Shown here: piece after piece, positions 1-7,680 of the stretch
How positions within the stretch are numbered: the stretch's first letter is position 1
How the letters are laid out: each line of letters begins with the position of its first letter
Source of the DNA: Chloroflexota bacterium
Lineage (GTDB): Bacteria; Chloroflexota; Limnocylindria; Limnocylindrales; CSP1-4
Assembly (NCBI GenBank): GCA_021789355.1
Contig: JAJYJR010000078.1
Location: 1-14,126 of the forward strand
Length of the DNA stretch: 14,126 nucleotides
Direction: 5' to 3'
Notes under the pieces: generated by a model
Databases searched by the model: none
What the model was told of the DNA's origin: nothing
What the model saw: only the letters and a program-made list of their open reading frames with translations
Made by a program: the position numbers and the translations under genes

Positions 1-2
1 CG

Positions 3-281
3 CTCTCCGCACTCGACGCCTTCACGCGCCGCCGGCTCCAGCAGGACATCGCCGACATCCTCGGCGCCGCCAGCGCAACGACGATCCTCGTCACGCACGA
101 TGTGGACGAGGCGATCTTCTTCTCCGATCGGATCGTCGTGATGGGCACTCCCCCGGCCTCGATCCGGGAAATCGTGGACGTGCCCCTGCCACGTCCACGT
201 CGCCACGTCGACCTGCTCAACAACGCCGTGGTCTCGGAGATCCGCGACCACGTCCTCGGCACGGTTCTCGGGTTGGCTTGA
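3..281 (+). CDS. ABC transporter ATP-binding protein, NitT/TauT (SsuB/TauB-like) family, C-terminal part
   Basis: Only the last 92 codons are inside the window; the gene begins upstream. The frame opens with the D-loop (SALDAFTRRRLQQ) and continues to the H-loop ('ILVTHDVDEAIFFSDRIVVM'), which is the characteristic end of the nucleotide-binding domain in nitrate/sulfonate/taurine-type importers. The tail 'PRPRRHVDLL' with a short helix is also usual for this family. The protein would sit on the cytoplasmic face of the membrane, dimerise and hydrolyse ATP to drive uptake. A binding-protein gene follows after 53 bases, so the two are probably one operon, with the permease presumably upstream. 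The substrate cannot be read from this fragment. Confidence 0.88.
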   Translation, partial: LSALDAFTRRRLQQDIADILGAASATTILVTHDVDEAIFFSDRIVVMGTPPASIREIVDVPLPRPRRHVDLLNNAVVSEIRDHVLGTVLGLA

Positions 282-334
282 CGCCGGCACGCCCGTGGCG
301 TCCTCGGGCGACGACGTCGGAAAGGGAAAGTCGG

Positions 335-1489
335 ATGAGGTCCACCACGTGGGGAGTGGGATCGCCGCGCCACAAGACGGCCGTCGTCGCCCTGCTCACC
401 GTCGGCGCGCTCGTCGCCGGCTGCTCGTCGAGCGCAGGGGCAACCACCGCCCCGGCCTCGGCTGCGGCGCCGGCTGCCGCTTCGTCAGCGCCGGCCTCCG
501 CGCCGCCAGCGGCGTCCGCGGCAGTTTCTGCGGCCGCGCCCGCGGCCTCGGCGGCCACCGGTGCGGGTGCTGCCGCGTCGTTCGCGCCGCCCAACCTGTC
601 CGGACAGACGATCCGCATCGCGATCGGCGCCGCTCCACAGGCCAGCGACACGAAGGTGGCGCTCATGGCGCAGATCCTGCAGTCGTGGGGCGCGAACGCC
701 TCGGTCGTGAACCAGACGGGCGACCCGGCCGCGGTCCGCGTCATCCTGGCGGGTGACGCCGAGGTGGGCGCGATCGCGGTCACGACCGCGATCAACTCCG
801 GCCTGACGATCTTCGGCCCCGCCCAGCCGCGCCTCGACTACGACTTCATGGGCGCGCCGGATCTCAAGACCATCCAGCAGCTTCCGGGCCACGTGTACGG
901 GACCTCGAACACCCACGGCCTCGAGGCGCTGATGTTCGCGGACCTGCTCCACAAGTACAACATCAACCCTTCGAGCGTGAAGGTCACGCTGGCCGGCGGC
1001 GCGTCGGTCCGCGTCACCGCGATGCTCGCGCACCACATCGACGCCACGTTCGTGCACTTCGACAGCGTGGCGACCCTGACGAAGGCCGGCTTCAACGTGC
1101 TGGCTGTGATGCCTGTCGTCGCACCTGAGCTCTCCGACTCGTTCCTCGGGGCGACGCCGGCGTGGGTCAAGGCGCACCCCGATCTCGCGACGGCCGTCGA
1201 CGAGGCGTGGATCGAGGCGGCACTGATCTTCAACAACGACAAGAACCAGTGGGTGGCGGCGGCCGTCAAGTACGCCGGCGGCACGGCCGCGGACGCGGCC
1301 ACGCTCTACGACCAGCTGAAGCAGGGGGACACCTTCCCCGCCACCAGGAACGCCTTCTCCGCCGCGTCGGCCGCGACGCAGGAGACCCTGGCCGCGCAGG
1401 TCGGCGCGATCACGTCCACACCGGCGCCCAGCACCTGGCTCGACGAGACACCGTGGGACCAGGCGGCCGCGGCACTCAACCTCCCGTGA
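335..1489 (+). CDS. ABC transporter substrate-binding lipoprotein, NitT/TauT (NMT1/SsuA-like) family
   Basis: The 384-residue protein has a basic N-terminus, a hydrophobic signal segment (about residues 14-29) and a lipobox VAGC with Cys30, so it is probably a lipoprotein anchored outside the membrane. Residues 31-85 are a low-complexity Ala/Ser/Pro linker. The rest ('TIRIAIGAAPQASD', then a segment on inserting into and evaluating small-molecule fluxes such as 'LAGDAEVGAIAVTTAINSG') looks like a type-2 periplasmic-binding fold of the NitT/TauT class. I chose the ATG at 335 because a purine-rich stretch (GAAAGGGAAAG) lies just before it and because the signal peptide starts there; an in-frame TTG at 278 would add 19 unlikely residues and overlap the preceding stop. 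The gene lies between the ATPase and the 4,5-dihydroxyphthalate decarboxylase-like gene. The ligand is unknown. Confidence 0.82.
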   Translation: MRSTTWGVGSPRHKTAVVALLTVGALVAGCSSSAGATTAPASAAAPAAASSAPASAPPAASAAVSAAAPAASAATGAGAAASFAPPNLSGQTIRIAIGAAPQASDTKVALMAQILQSWGANASVVNQTGDPAAVRVILAGDAEVGAIAVTTAINSGLTIFGPAQPRLDYDFMGAPDLKTIQQLPGHVYGTSNTHGLEALMFADLLHKYNINPSSVKVTLAGGASVRVTAMLAHHIDATFVHFDSVATLTKAGFNVLAVMPVVAPELSDSFLGATPAWVKAHPDLATAVDEAWIEAALIFNNDKNQWVAAAVKYAGGTAADAATLYDQLKQGDTFPATRNAFSAASAATQETLAAQVGAITSTPAPSTWLDETPWDQAAAALNLP

Positions 1490-1517
1490 CCCGCGGGGAG
1501 CTTCGCTGAAGCTCTCG

Positions 1518-2456
1518 ATGCTCGTTGCCCGGTACGACCGGAACGCGGCCCTCCTCGACGGCCACGTTCCGGTCCCCGGGATCGAGCTCGCCGTCCGGGA
1601 GGAGAACGACGACCCCGCGCGCCAGCAGCTGGGGCTCACCGGCGCCTTCGACGCATGGGAGGCGTACGCCGGACGGTATCTGATCGACCTGGATGCGGGA
1701 CGACGCGAGTTCAGCGCCCTCCCCATCTATCCCAAGCGCACCTTCCGCCATGCATCCATCTACGTCCGCCGCGGCGGTCCGGTGCGCCGGCCGGCCGACC
1801 TCGCGGGACGGCGCGTCGGCCTGCAGCACTGGTCGACGACCGCGGCCGTCTGGGCCAGGGGGATCCTCGCCGAGGACCACGGCGTCGACCTCCGCGCGGT
1901 CCGCTGGGTGCAGACCTCGCCAGATCCCGCTGGCTGGTCGCGTCCCGCCTGGCTCCAGCTTGAGCAGGCCCGGCCCGGTACGGATCTCGCTGCGCTGCTC
2001 ACCGGTGGCGAGATCGACGCGGTCATCACCTCGCAGGCGTGGGTGCCGTACGAGCACCCGGAACTCGACTTCCTGTTCCCCGACTACCAGCTCCTCGAGC
2101 GCGCGTATTTCGCGCGGACGCGCATCTTCCCGATCATGCACGTGCTGCTCGTGCGCACGTCCATCCTCGACGCGGACCCCTGGGTGGCCGCCAGCCTGTT
2201 CGATGCGTGGACGCAGGCGAAGCTCGCCTGCCTGGCCCGCCTGGAGCGCGACCGCCTGCTCCTCACCTCGATGTGGTTCGCCGGGCTGCTCCAGGAGGAG
2301 CGCGCGGCAATGGGCGGGCGGGACACGTACCCCTGGGGGTTGCGGGCAACGCGCCACGAACTCGAGAAGCTGCTCGAATACGCGCGAGCCCAGGGTCTCA
2401 TCCGCTCACACCTGGAGCCCGAGGACCTCATGCACCCTGCGGCGCGCGATCTCTGA
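1518..2456 (+). CDS. 4,5-dihydroxyphthalate decarboxylase (Pht5)-like / type-2 binding-fold protein
   Basis: The sequence opens with 'ARYDRNAALLDGHVPVPGIEL', typical of Pht5-like proteins, and contains 'RTRIFPIMHVLLVR' followed by a 'DPWVAASLFDAW' segment, a conserved pair in that family. The fold is the same as that of periplasmic-binding proteins, but no signal peptide is visible, so it is probably cytoplasmic. True Pht5 decarboxylates 4,5-dihydroxyphthalate; many relatives next to ABC transporters have no known reaction, so the substrate is not claimed. The first ATG is at 1518, but homologues usually begin MKLS-like, and this frame reads L-K-L-S from a CTG at 1506 with GGGGAG ending 5 bases before it; the true start may be that CTG. 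It follows the binding-protein gene by 28 bases and probably shares its transcript. Confidence 0.72.
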   Translation: MLVARYDRNAALLDGHVPVPGIELAVREENDDPARQQLGLTGAFDAWEAYAGRYLIDLDAGRREFSALPIYPKRTFRHASIYVRRGGPVRRPADLAGRRVGLQHWSTTAAVWARGILAEDHGVDLRAVRWVQTSPDPAGWSRPAWLQLEQARPGTDLAALLTGGEIDAVITSQAWVPYEHPELDFLFPDYQLLERAYFARTRIFPIMHVLLVRTSILDADPWVAASLFDAWTQAKLACLARLERDRLLLTSMWFAGLLQEERAAMGGRDTYPWGLRATRHELEKLLEYARAQGLIRSHLEPEDLMHPAARDL

Positions 2457-2459
2457 GGC

Positions 2460-2499
2460 GGCGATCCCCAGGGGCACGGATCGCCGGCTGAGCGCCGGC
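2460..2499. terminator. Candidate bidirectional terminator hairpin between convergent genes
   Basis: A perfect 8-bp inverted repeat, GGCGATCC (2460-2467) and GGATCGCC (2478-2485), has a 10-base loop. A second stem, GCCGGC (2483-2488) with GCCGGC (2494-2499), overlaps its 3' arm. The hairpins lie in the 59-base gap between the ends of two convergent genes. There is no T-run on either strand, so intrinsic termination is only probable, not shown. Confidence 0.42.
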
Positions 2500-2515
2500 A
2501 CGGGGCGGGGCAGGG

Positions 2516-4771
2516 TCACACGGGCCGCGGCACGGGCCGATCGTCCGGGGCGTCCTCGCCCAGCCGCAGCCGCCGCAGCAGCTGCGCATTGGCGGCGACG
2601 ATGATCGTCGAGGCGCTCATGGCGATGGCGCCGACCGCCATCGGCAGGTCCAGACCCCAGGGCACGAGCACCCCGGCAGCGACGGGGATGGCAACCAGGT
2701 TGTAGCCCGTGGCCCAGGCGAGGTTCTGGAGCATCTTCCGGTACGTGGCGCGAGAGAGCTGGATCGCCCCGACGACGTCGCGCGGGTCGCTGCGCACGAG
2801 CACGATCCCGGCCGACTCGACCGCGACGTCGGTGCCGGCCCCGATCGCGATGCCGACGTCGGCCGTGGCCAGCGCGGGTGCGTCGTTCACCCCATCGCCC
2901 ACCATCGCCACCGCGCGGCCACCGGCCTGGAAGCGCCGGACCGCGTCCGCCTTGTCGGCTGGCAGGACCTGGGCCGCGACCTCGTCGATACCCAGGCGCC
3001 GGGCCACGGAGTCCGCCACGGCCTGCGCGTCCCCGGTGATCATCGCCACCTTGAGGCCCAGGCCGTGGAGCCGCTGAACGGCCTCGGCCGATTCGGGGCG
3101 GATCTCATCCTCCAGCGCGAGCGAGCCGGCGAGCGCCCCGTCCGCGACCACGTGCAGGACCGTGCGGCCTTCGCGCGCCCAGACCTCTGCCGCAGGATCG
3201 GACGCCAGGCCGAGCTCGCCGAGGAGCCGCGGCCCGCCGACGGCGACCCGGTGGCCATCCACCGTAGCCAGGGCGCCGCGGCCGGGCAGCGCCTCGAAGG
3301 CCGTGGCGGGGACGGGGTCGATGCCACGGTTCCGCGCGGCCTCCACGACGGCGCGGGCGAGTGGGTGCTCGGAGTCGGCCTCGACGGAGGCGGCCAGACG
3401 CAGCACCTGCGCTTCGCCGGTGCCTGCGACGCCGGCCACGGCGGCCAGGACCGGCGTCCCCTTCGTGAGCGTCCCCGTCTTGTCGAAGATCACCACGTCG
3501 AGCTCGCGGGCCCGCTCGAGCGCGATGCGGTTCTTGACCAGGAGGCCGTGCCGTGCGCCGAGCGAGGTGCTGATCGCGATCACGAGCGGGATGGCCAGCC
3601 CCAGGGCGTGCGGGCAGGCGATGACGAGCACGGTCGTCATCCTCGTGAGGGCGCCCGACCGGTCGCCGTCGAGCCACCAGAAGACGAAGGTGACCGCGGC
3701 GGAGCAGAGCGCGACGTAGAAGAGGAGCGCCGCCGCGCGATCGGCGAGCGCCTGCGCCCGGGACGCCGACGCCTGGGCGGCGGCGACCATGCGCATGATC
3801 CCCGACAGCGCGGTCTGCTCCCCCACCGCGGTCAGGCGCACCCGCAGGCTGCCCCCGGCCGCCACGGTGCCCGCCACGACCTTCGCCCCCGGTTCCTTGG
3901 GCACCGGCCGCGACTCCCCCGTGATCATCGACTCGTCGACGTCCGCCGTCCCCTCCACGACGATCCCGTCGGCGGGGACGCGGGCTCCGGGCCGCACGAG
4001 GACGAGGTCGCCCTCCGCCAGGGCCTCGAGCGGGACGGCCTCGGTGCCGGCGTCGGTGATCCGCTCGGCCGTGTCGGGGAGGAGCTCGGCAAGGGCGGCC
4101 AGCGCGCCGCGGGCCTGCGCGATCGAGCGCATCTCGAGCCAGTGGCCGAGCACCATGATCGTGATGAGACTCGCGAGTTCCCACCAGATCTCGATGTCGA
4201 AGAGCCCGAGCGTGCCGGCCCAGCTCGTAGCGAACGCGACGACGATCGCGAGCGAGATGAGCGTCATCATGCCCGGCTGCCGGTCGCCGAGCTCGGCCGC
4301 GGCCCCGCGCAGGAAGACCAGGCCGCCGTAGAGGAAGACGATCGTGCCCAGGACGGGCGGGATGAGCGCGGAGCCTGGGAAGACGGGCGCGGTGTAGTCC
4401 AGCCAGTGCTGGGGATCGGGGCTCCACGCGACGGTGGGGATCGTCAGGACGAACGTCAGCCAGAAGCGATCGCGGAACATCGCGACCGAGTGACCGGCGT
4501 GCCGGTCGTGATCGGCATGGGCGTGGTCGGCATGCGCGCCGTGGCCTGCCGCGTCGTCGGCATGGCCGGCGTCGCCTGGCGCGTGGTCGGACGGCGTGCG
4601 GTGTCCCATGCCCCGTGCGGCCATCGCGGCGTGGCCGTGGGCCTGCATCACTTCGTGCTCGACGTGGTCCGTCATGCCGATCGCCGGATCGGAACTCGCG
4701 CCGTGCGGCTGGCGATCGGGCAGGTGTGGCGCCTCCGGAGACATCCCCTCAGCGCTCGATCCGTGGTGCAT
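2516..4771 (-). CDS. copB: CopB-like P1B-type copper-translocating ATPase
   Basis: A 751-residue heavy-metal P-type ATPase of the inner membrane. Visible motifs, numbered from this start, are the actuator TGES (284-287), the intramembrane metal site CPH (386-388), the phosphorylated Asp in DKTGT (430-434), the SEHP nucleotide-binding motif (His-Pro near 469-470) and the hinge GDGVNDAP (625-632). CPH instead of CPC, plus a His/Asp/Met-rich N-terminus (to about residue 95) in place of Cys-type metal domains, is the mark of the CopB/P1B-3 group, known for Cu/Ag export. I chose the ATG at 4771 because GAGG lies 8 bases before it. A GTG at 4909 would add 46 residues ('YLALDLPAASRRWLVAL...') that do not look like this family; an ATG at 4675 is also possible. 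It stands alone and converges on the upstream operon. Confidence 0.93.
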   Translation of the reverse strand: MHHGSSAEGMSPEAPHLPDRQPHGASSDPAIGMTDHVEHEVMQAHGHAAMAARGMGHRTPSDHAPGDAGHADDAAGHGAHADHAHADHDRHAGHSVAMFRDRFWLTFVLTIPTVAWSPDPQHWLDYTAPVFPGSALIPPVLGTIVFLYGGLVFLRGAAAELGDRQPGMMTLISLAIVVAFATSWAGTLGLFDIEIWWELASLITIMVLGHWLEMRSIAQARGALAALAELLPDTAERITDAGTEAVPLEALAEGDLVLVRPGARVPADGIVVEGTADVDESMITGESRPVPKEPGAKVVAGTVAAGGSLRVRLTAVGEQTALSGIMRMVAAAQASASRAQALADRAAALLFYVALCSAAVTFVFWWLDGDRSGALTRMTTVLVIACPHALGLAIPLVIAISTSLGARHGLLVKNRIALERARELDVVIFDKTGTLTKGTPVLAAVAGVAGTGEAQVLRLAASVEADSEHPLARAVVEAARNRGIDPVPATAFEALPGRGALATVDGHRVAVGGPRLLGELGLASDPAAEVWAREGRTVLHVVADGALAGSLALEDEIRPESAEAVQRLHGLGLKVAMITGDAQAVADSVARRLGIDEVAAQVLPADKADAVRRFQAGGRAVAMVGDGVNDAPALATADVGIAIGAGTDVAVESAGIVLVRSDPRDVVGAIQLSRATYRKMLQNLAWATGYNLVAIPVAAGVLVPWGLDLPMAVGAIAMSASTIIVAANAQLLRRLRLGEDAPDDRPVPRPV

Positions 4772-5306
4772 GCCGAGTGCCTCGCAGTCATCGCTCTGCG
4801 CCGGTCGTTCCCCAGTTCCCCCGGGACCTGCCGGCACCGCGTCGTCGGCGCTCTCGAGCGCGACGAGCCACCGGCGGCTCGCAGCCGGGAGATCGAGCGC
4901 CAGATACACGATCTCTGCCGGTTCGTCGAGGCTGTGGAGGCCGCCCGCGGGGCAGCGTAGACGATCGAGGCAGAGACGTCGCCAGAACGGGCTGCGCGTG
5001 CCGTCATGACTCCGGTCCGACCGTCGACGAGGGCACCGGCCGCCATCGCGAAGTCGCCCCTGGTCTCTCGCGATGGTCGCCGGCGAGCTCCCGGGGTGTC
5101 AGGGCCGAGGTCCCCCACCCGCGCTGTACGCCGTCGGGGCAGGCGCCGGCGTACAGCGCATGCAGCCGGACCGAGCGCGGGGAAGCAAGCGCGATCCTCG
5201 GGAGGTCGAAGATCGTCGCCCGCGGCCGGAACGACCGGGCAACCTGCCGAAACGCCTCCTCGCGATGAGCAGCCACCAGGCTGTGAACTCGGGTGAAACC
5301 TCACTC
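4772..5306. other. Region without a confident gene; possible decayed coding sequence
   Basis: No reading frame here is convincing. On the - strand, three frames hold high-GC3, protein-like pieces in succession: about 5276 to 5070 ('EEAFRQVARSFRPRATIFDL'), about 5060 to 4930 ('DFAMAAGALVDGRTGVMTAR') and about 4945 to 4850 ('DEPAEIVYLALDLPAASRR'), the last running into the copper ATPase frame. This pattern suggests a gene broken by frameshifts, but I do not recognise the family. The 90-residue ORF at 5276-5004 could equally be chance in GC-rich DNA. No RNA gene or promoter stands out before the repeat at 5307. Confidence 0.3.
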
Positions 5307-5393
5307 GGGGCCGGGGACCTGCCGAGCGTGACCGGGGCTGGTAGCATGCCTCCCGCGCCGTCATAGCTCAGCGGCAGTTTCGCTGTTTCGTAA
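5307..5393 (+). repeat. Direct repeat, copy 1 (tRNA-Thr promoter plus 5' tRNA half)
   Basis: These 87 bases match 13875-13961 at 80 of 87 positions without gaps, in the same orientation, 8568 bases apart. The first 37 bases are identical. The match includes a promoter-like segment with an extended -10 box (TGGTAGCAT, 5339-5347) and the first 37 bases of a tRNA, and it stops at the last base of the anticodon loop. Five of the seven mismatches cluster at 5375-5381, in the D-loop and 3' D-stem. Confidence 0.9.
5357..5393 (+). pseudogene. Degenerate 5' half of a tRNA-Thr(CGU) gene
   Basis: The bases follow tRNA positions 1-38: acceptor strand GCCGTCA, T8-A9, GCTC, a D-loop, and an anticodon stem-loop 5' half GCTGT-TTCGTAA with anticodon CGT. 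The 3' D-stem strand is TTTC instead of GAGC, so the D-arm cannot pair, and no 3' half follows (next bases GTCGGTCCCC). It is a remnant, not a working tRNA. The better copy is at 13925. Confidence 0.72.
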
Positions 5394-5458
5394 GTCGGTC
5401 CCCCTGGCGCAGTGCGCTGAGGGCGGCGACTGGTCCGGAATCCTCCTGCCTGTCTGCC

Positions 5459-6457
5459 CTACGTGACCCTGTGCCCCGGACGTGCGGTATCCCCGGGGAA
5501 CGTGACCACGTCGGGCGACGTCGGAGGTGCGCCGGTCACACTCGTGGTTCCCATGACGTCCGTGAGTGTCGGTACCGCGCTGGCGGCCCCGACCCGGCGA
5601 CAGGTGATCGCAGCCGCGATCATCGCGAACCCGAGCACATCAGACCATCCGGTGTCGGTCGTTGGCACGCCGGTCGCGACGATGCGCGCCACGATGGCGG
5701 CGATGGCCGCGTCGCCAGCGCCCATCGTGTCGAGCACCTCGCCGTCAATGCGGGCGGCAGCCACGGTCGCCGAAGCTCCGCGTGCCGAGTACGCCGCGGC
5801 TCCGTCGGCGCCCAGGGTGACAACCACCGACGGGACGCCCAGAGCGAAGTAGCGGTGAGCGACCTCCTCGGCTGATCGACCGTACAGCAGCGCGACGTCC
5901 TCGGTGCTCAGCTTGACCAGGTCGGCATACCGCGCGGCTTGCTCCAGTCCTCTCGCATATCCGGCCACGTCTGCGACGAGCGCTGGTCTGGGATTGGGAT
6001 CCAGCACTCGGAGCCCCGAGGCGCGCGACAGGGCCTCGATGATGGCCCCGGTCTGCTCGCCATCCCCAAAGGCAAATGAACTCACGACAACCGCCTTGGC
6101 ATCCGCGAGGCAGGCTTCTGCTGCGGGACCGATCCGGATCGCGCGGCGCCCGGTGAACCTCCCGAAGCTGTAGCTTGGCTCGGCGTTGGTGCGGTCCGAG
6201 ATGGCCAAACCTGTGATCGAAACCGTGGACTGGGGCACGAGCCCCACGTTCTCCCACCGCAGATACGACCGAAGCCACTGGCCCGGGCGATCCCAGCCGA
6301 GGTCTGCGAGCAGCGCCGTGGAAACACCGAGACGGCTTAGCGCGACCGCGACGTTCAGCGCTCCACCACCGGCGAAGCTCTGCACTCTGCCGTCGAGTCG
6401 CACTTCGTCGATGAGCGCGTCTCCGACGCAGACGACGGCTGCGGGCGGCCGTTTCAC
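5459..6457 (-). CDS. PfkB-family carbohydrate kinase (fructokinase/ribokinase-like)
   Basis: The 332-residue cytoplasmic kinase has the PfkB N-terminal signature GGGALNVAVALSRLG (about 30-44) and the C-terminal catalytic signature DTMGAGDA (243-250), where Asp249 is the expected base. 'DPNPRPAL' (153-160) is often seen in fructokinase-like members. It would phosphorylate a sugar or ketose with ATP; the exact substrate and position are not readable. The GTG start at 6457 overlaps the stop of the preceding hexuloisomerase gene by 4 bases (GTGA), a sign of translational coupling. It is the last gene of the leftward unit, so it probably activates the imported sugar. The C-terminal 30 residues after the fold are Pro/Thr-rich and of no clear function. 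Confidence 0.88.
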   Translation of the reverse strand: MKRPPAAVVCVGDALIDEVRLDGRVQSFAGGGALNVAVALSRLGVSTALLADLGWDRPGQWLRSYLRWENVGLVPQSTVSITGLAISDRTNAEPSYSFGRFTGRRAIRIGPAAEACLADAKAVVVSSFAFGDGEQTGAIIEALSRASGLRVLDPNPRPALVADVAGYARGLEQAARYADLVKLSTEDVALLYGRSAEEVAHRYFALGVPSVVVTLGADGAAAYSARGASATVAAARIDGEVLDTMGAGDAAIAAIVARIVATGVPTTDTGWSDVLGFAMIAAAITCRRVGAASAVPTLTDVMGTTSVTGAPPTSPDVVTFPGDTARPGHRVT

Positions 6458-7002
6458 TTCAGGTTGGTGTGGGCGTAGGCCATGCGCTGGTAGGGCACCG
6501 ACGACTCGGCTCCGACCGCGTACACGACCGAGTCCAGGGCCACCAAGGCGGCCTGCTCGAAGAGGCTGCCGCCGAACTGGATGGTGCTTTCCACGGGGAT
6601 CGACAGGACTGCGTGTGCGAGACCTGCCAGCGTGCTGTCCGGCTCGTGTGTCACCAGAACGATGCGGGCGCCTTCATCCCGGGCGACCCGGGCGAAGTGA
6701 AGCGTGACCGGTGTCTCCCCAGAGCCGGACACGAAGAGGATGCCGTCGCCCTGGCGAATCGAGGGTGCCGTCGCCTCGCCCTGTACATGAGCGGTCCGCC
6801 CCAGGTGCATGAAGCGCATGGCCACCATGGCGGCGACCAGTCCCGAGCGTCCTTGGCCCGAGAAGAACCATCGCCTCGCGGGGTCCGAGAACTCGGCCAG
6901 CACGGTTCGAAACTCGGCGGCCTCGATCCGCGAGACGGCCTCGGCTATTTCGGCTCCCACGGCCAGCCATGGCCCCGATCTGGCACGCGCTCCAGTATCC
7001 AT
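6454..7002 (-). CDS. hxlB: 6-phospho-3-hexuloisomerase (PHI), SIS-domain, copy A
   Basis: The 182-residue protein is a single SIS domain. It matches the PHI pattern: SGQGRSG (48-54), AMRFMHLG (61-68), SGSGET (92-97), 'TIQFGGSLFEQ' with Glu149, and the C-terminal HTNLK that corresponds to the family's HANLE. PHI interconverts D-arabino-3-hexulose 6-phosphate and fructose 6-phosphate. The start at 7002 has a strong AGGAGG (7011-7016) 8 bases upstream, although it means a 58-base overlap with the end of the HPS gene; a GTG at 6960 is the alternative. It lies directly after HPS and before the kinase, the usual HPS-PHI pairing. The final residue (K rather than E) differs from copy B at 12499. Confidence 0.85.
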   Translation of the reverse strand: MDTGARARSGPWLAVGAEIAEAVSRIEAAEFRTVLAEFSDPARRWFFSGQGRSGLVAAMVAMRFMHLGRTAHVQGEATAPSIRQGDGILFVSGSGETPVTLHFARVARDEGARIVLVTHEPDSTLAGLAHAVLSIPVESTIQFGGSLFEQAALVALDSVVYAVGAESSVPYQRMAYAHTNLK

Positions 7003-7601
7003 TCCACGGCCCTCCTGGGGTTGCGAGCGTTGGTGACCGCGCGACCGATCACCAGGACGTCTGGCGCGGCCTCCACCGCGGCTGAGAGGTTGCGCTTGCT
7101 GATCCCTCCCGCCAGGGCGACGCGGTATCCGAGCTGATGGAACTGGCTGACCTGCGCGATGTGATCAGCCACCGGGGCAGCCCCCTCCGTCCTGGCGTCA
7201 ACCGACGAGTGGCTCACGACGTAGGCGCAGCGTTGAGCGAGGCCGGTCGCCATCGCCGGCTCGGCAAAGCCGCCGGCGATGGCGTCGAGCACGATGTACG
7301 CCCCATAGCGAGCGGCCACCGTTGACGTCGCGCGAACCGTGGCAGGAGGTGCGCACGTGAGGACCGACATGAACATGGCCCCCGCGTTGAACACCATGTC
7401 GGCCTCTTGTTCGCCACCGTCGATGGTCTTCGTGTCCGCCAGGACGGGCACCTCGGGCGCGAGTTCCCGGACGGTGCTGATCGCCGCCAGTCCCAAGCGC
7501 TTCAGCGTGGGCGTGCCGACCTCGATGATGTCCACGAGGTCTGACACAAGCGGGATGACCGAGAAGCTCTCGGGCCGGTCGATTGCGAGTTGCAGCAACA
7601 T
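6945..7601 (-). CDS. hxlA: 3-hexulose-6-phosphate synthase (HPS), OMP decarboxylase superfamily
   Basis: A 218-residue TIM-barrel of the OMPDC superfamily. From the ATG at 7601 the sequence starts 'MLLQLAIDRPESF', like HPS, and has Asp8, the EVGTP motif (Glu27), ADTKTIDGGE (Asp56, Lys58, Asp61, Glu64) and His131 in 'HSSVD'. The relative 3-keto-L-gulonate-6-phosphate decarboxylase carries Glu, Arg and Thr at three positions that distinguish it from HPS; here they are Asp106, Val134 and Ala164, as in HPS. The enzyme condenses formaldehyde with ribulose 5-phosphate, reversibly, to give hexulose 6-phosphate. The frame is open upstream to 7781, but the 60 extra residues are unlike the family and overlap the ATPase gene, so I rejected them. 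It follows the ATPase by 79 bases and overlaps the PHI gene. Confidence 0.87.
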   Translation of the reverse strand: MLLQLAIDRPESFSVIPLVSDLVDIIEVGTPTLKRLGLAAISTVRELAPEVPVLADTKTIDGGEQEADMVFNAGAMFMSVLTCAPPATVRATSTVAARYGAYIVLDAIAGGFAEPAMATGLAQRCAYVVSHSSVDARTEGAAPVADHIAQVSQFHQLGYRVALAGGISKRNLSAAVEAAPDVLVIGRAVTNARNPRRAVEWILERVPDRGHGWPWEPK

Positions 7602-7680
7602 CTCGTTCAGTGGTCTCGCATTGCAGTTCTGATCAGGCCGAGATCGCGGTGCCTCAGGCCATTCGAATCCACGAAGGACA

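Noticed and set aside
485..2357. Long - strand open frames opposite the binding protein and the Pht5-like gene
   Set aside because: Composition is Arg/Gly-rich with no motif, while the + strand frames match known families and have ribosome sites.
4850..4945. Segment 'VYLALDLPAASRRWLVAL' as the start of an IS110-type transposase
   Set aside because: The resemblance is only to a short N-terminal pattern; no DEDD catalytic residues, terminal repeats or further transposase sequence are seen.
3065..4960. A 631-codon open frame on the + strand opposite the copper ATPase
   Set aside because: It is antisense to a protein with all P-type ATPase motifs, is extremely rich in Arg/Gly/His/Asp and has no recognisable domain. 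Such long antisense frames are common in GC-rich DNA.
6945..7601. 3-keto-L-gulonate-6-phosphate decarboxylase (UlaD/SgbH) as the function of the OMPDC-family gene
   Set aside because: The three distinguishing residues are Asp106, Val134 and Ala164, as in HPS, and PHI genes are adjacent instead of an L-xylulose-5-phosphate 3-epimerase of the UlaE type.
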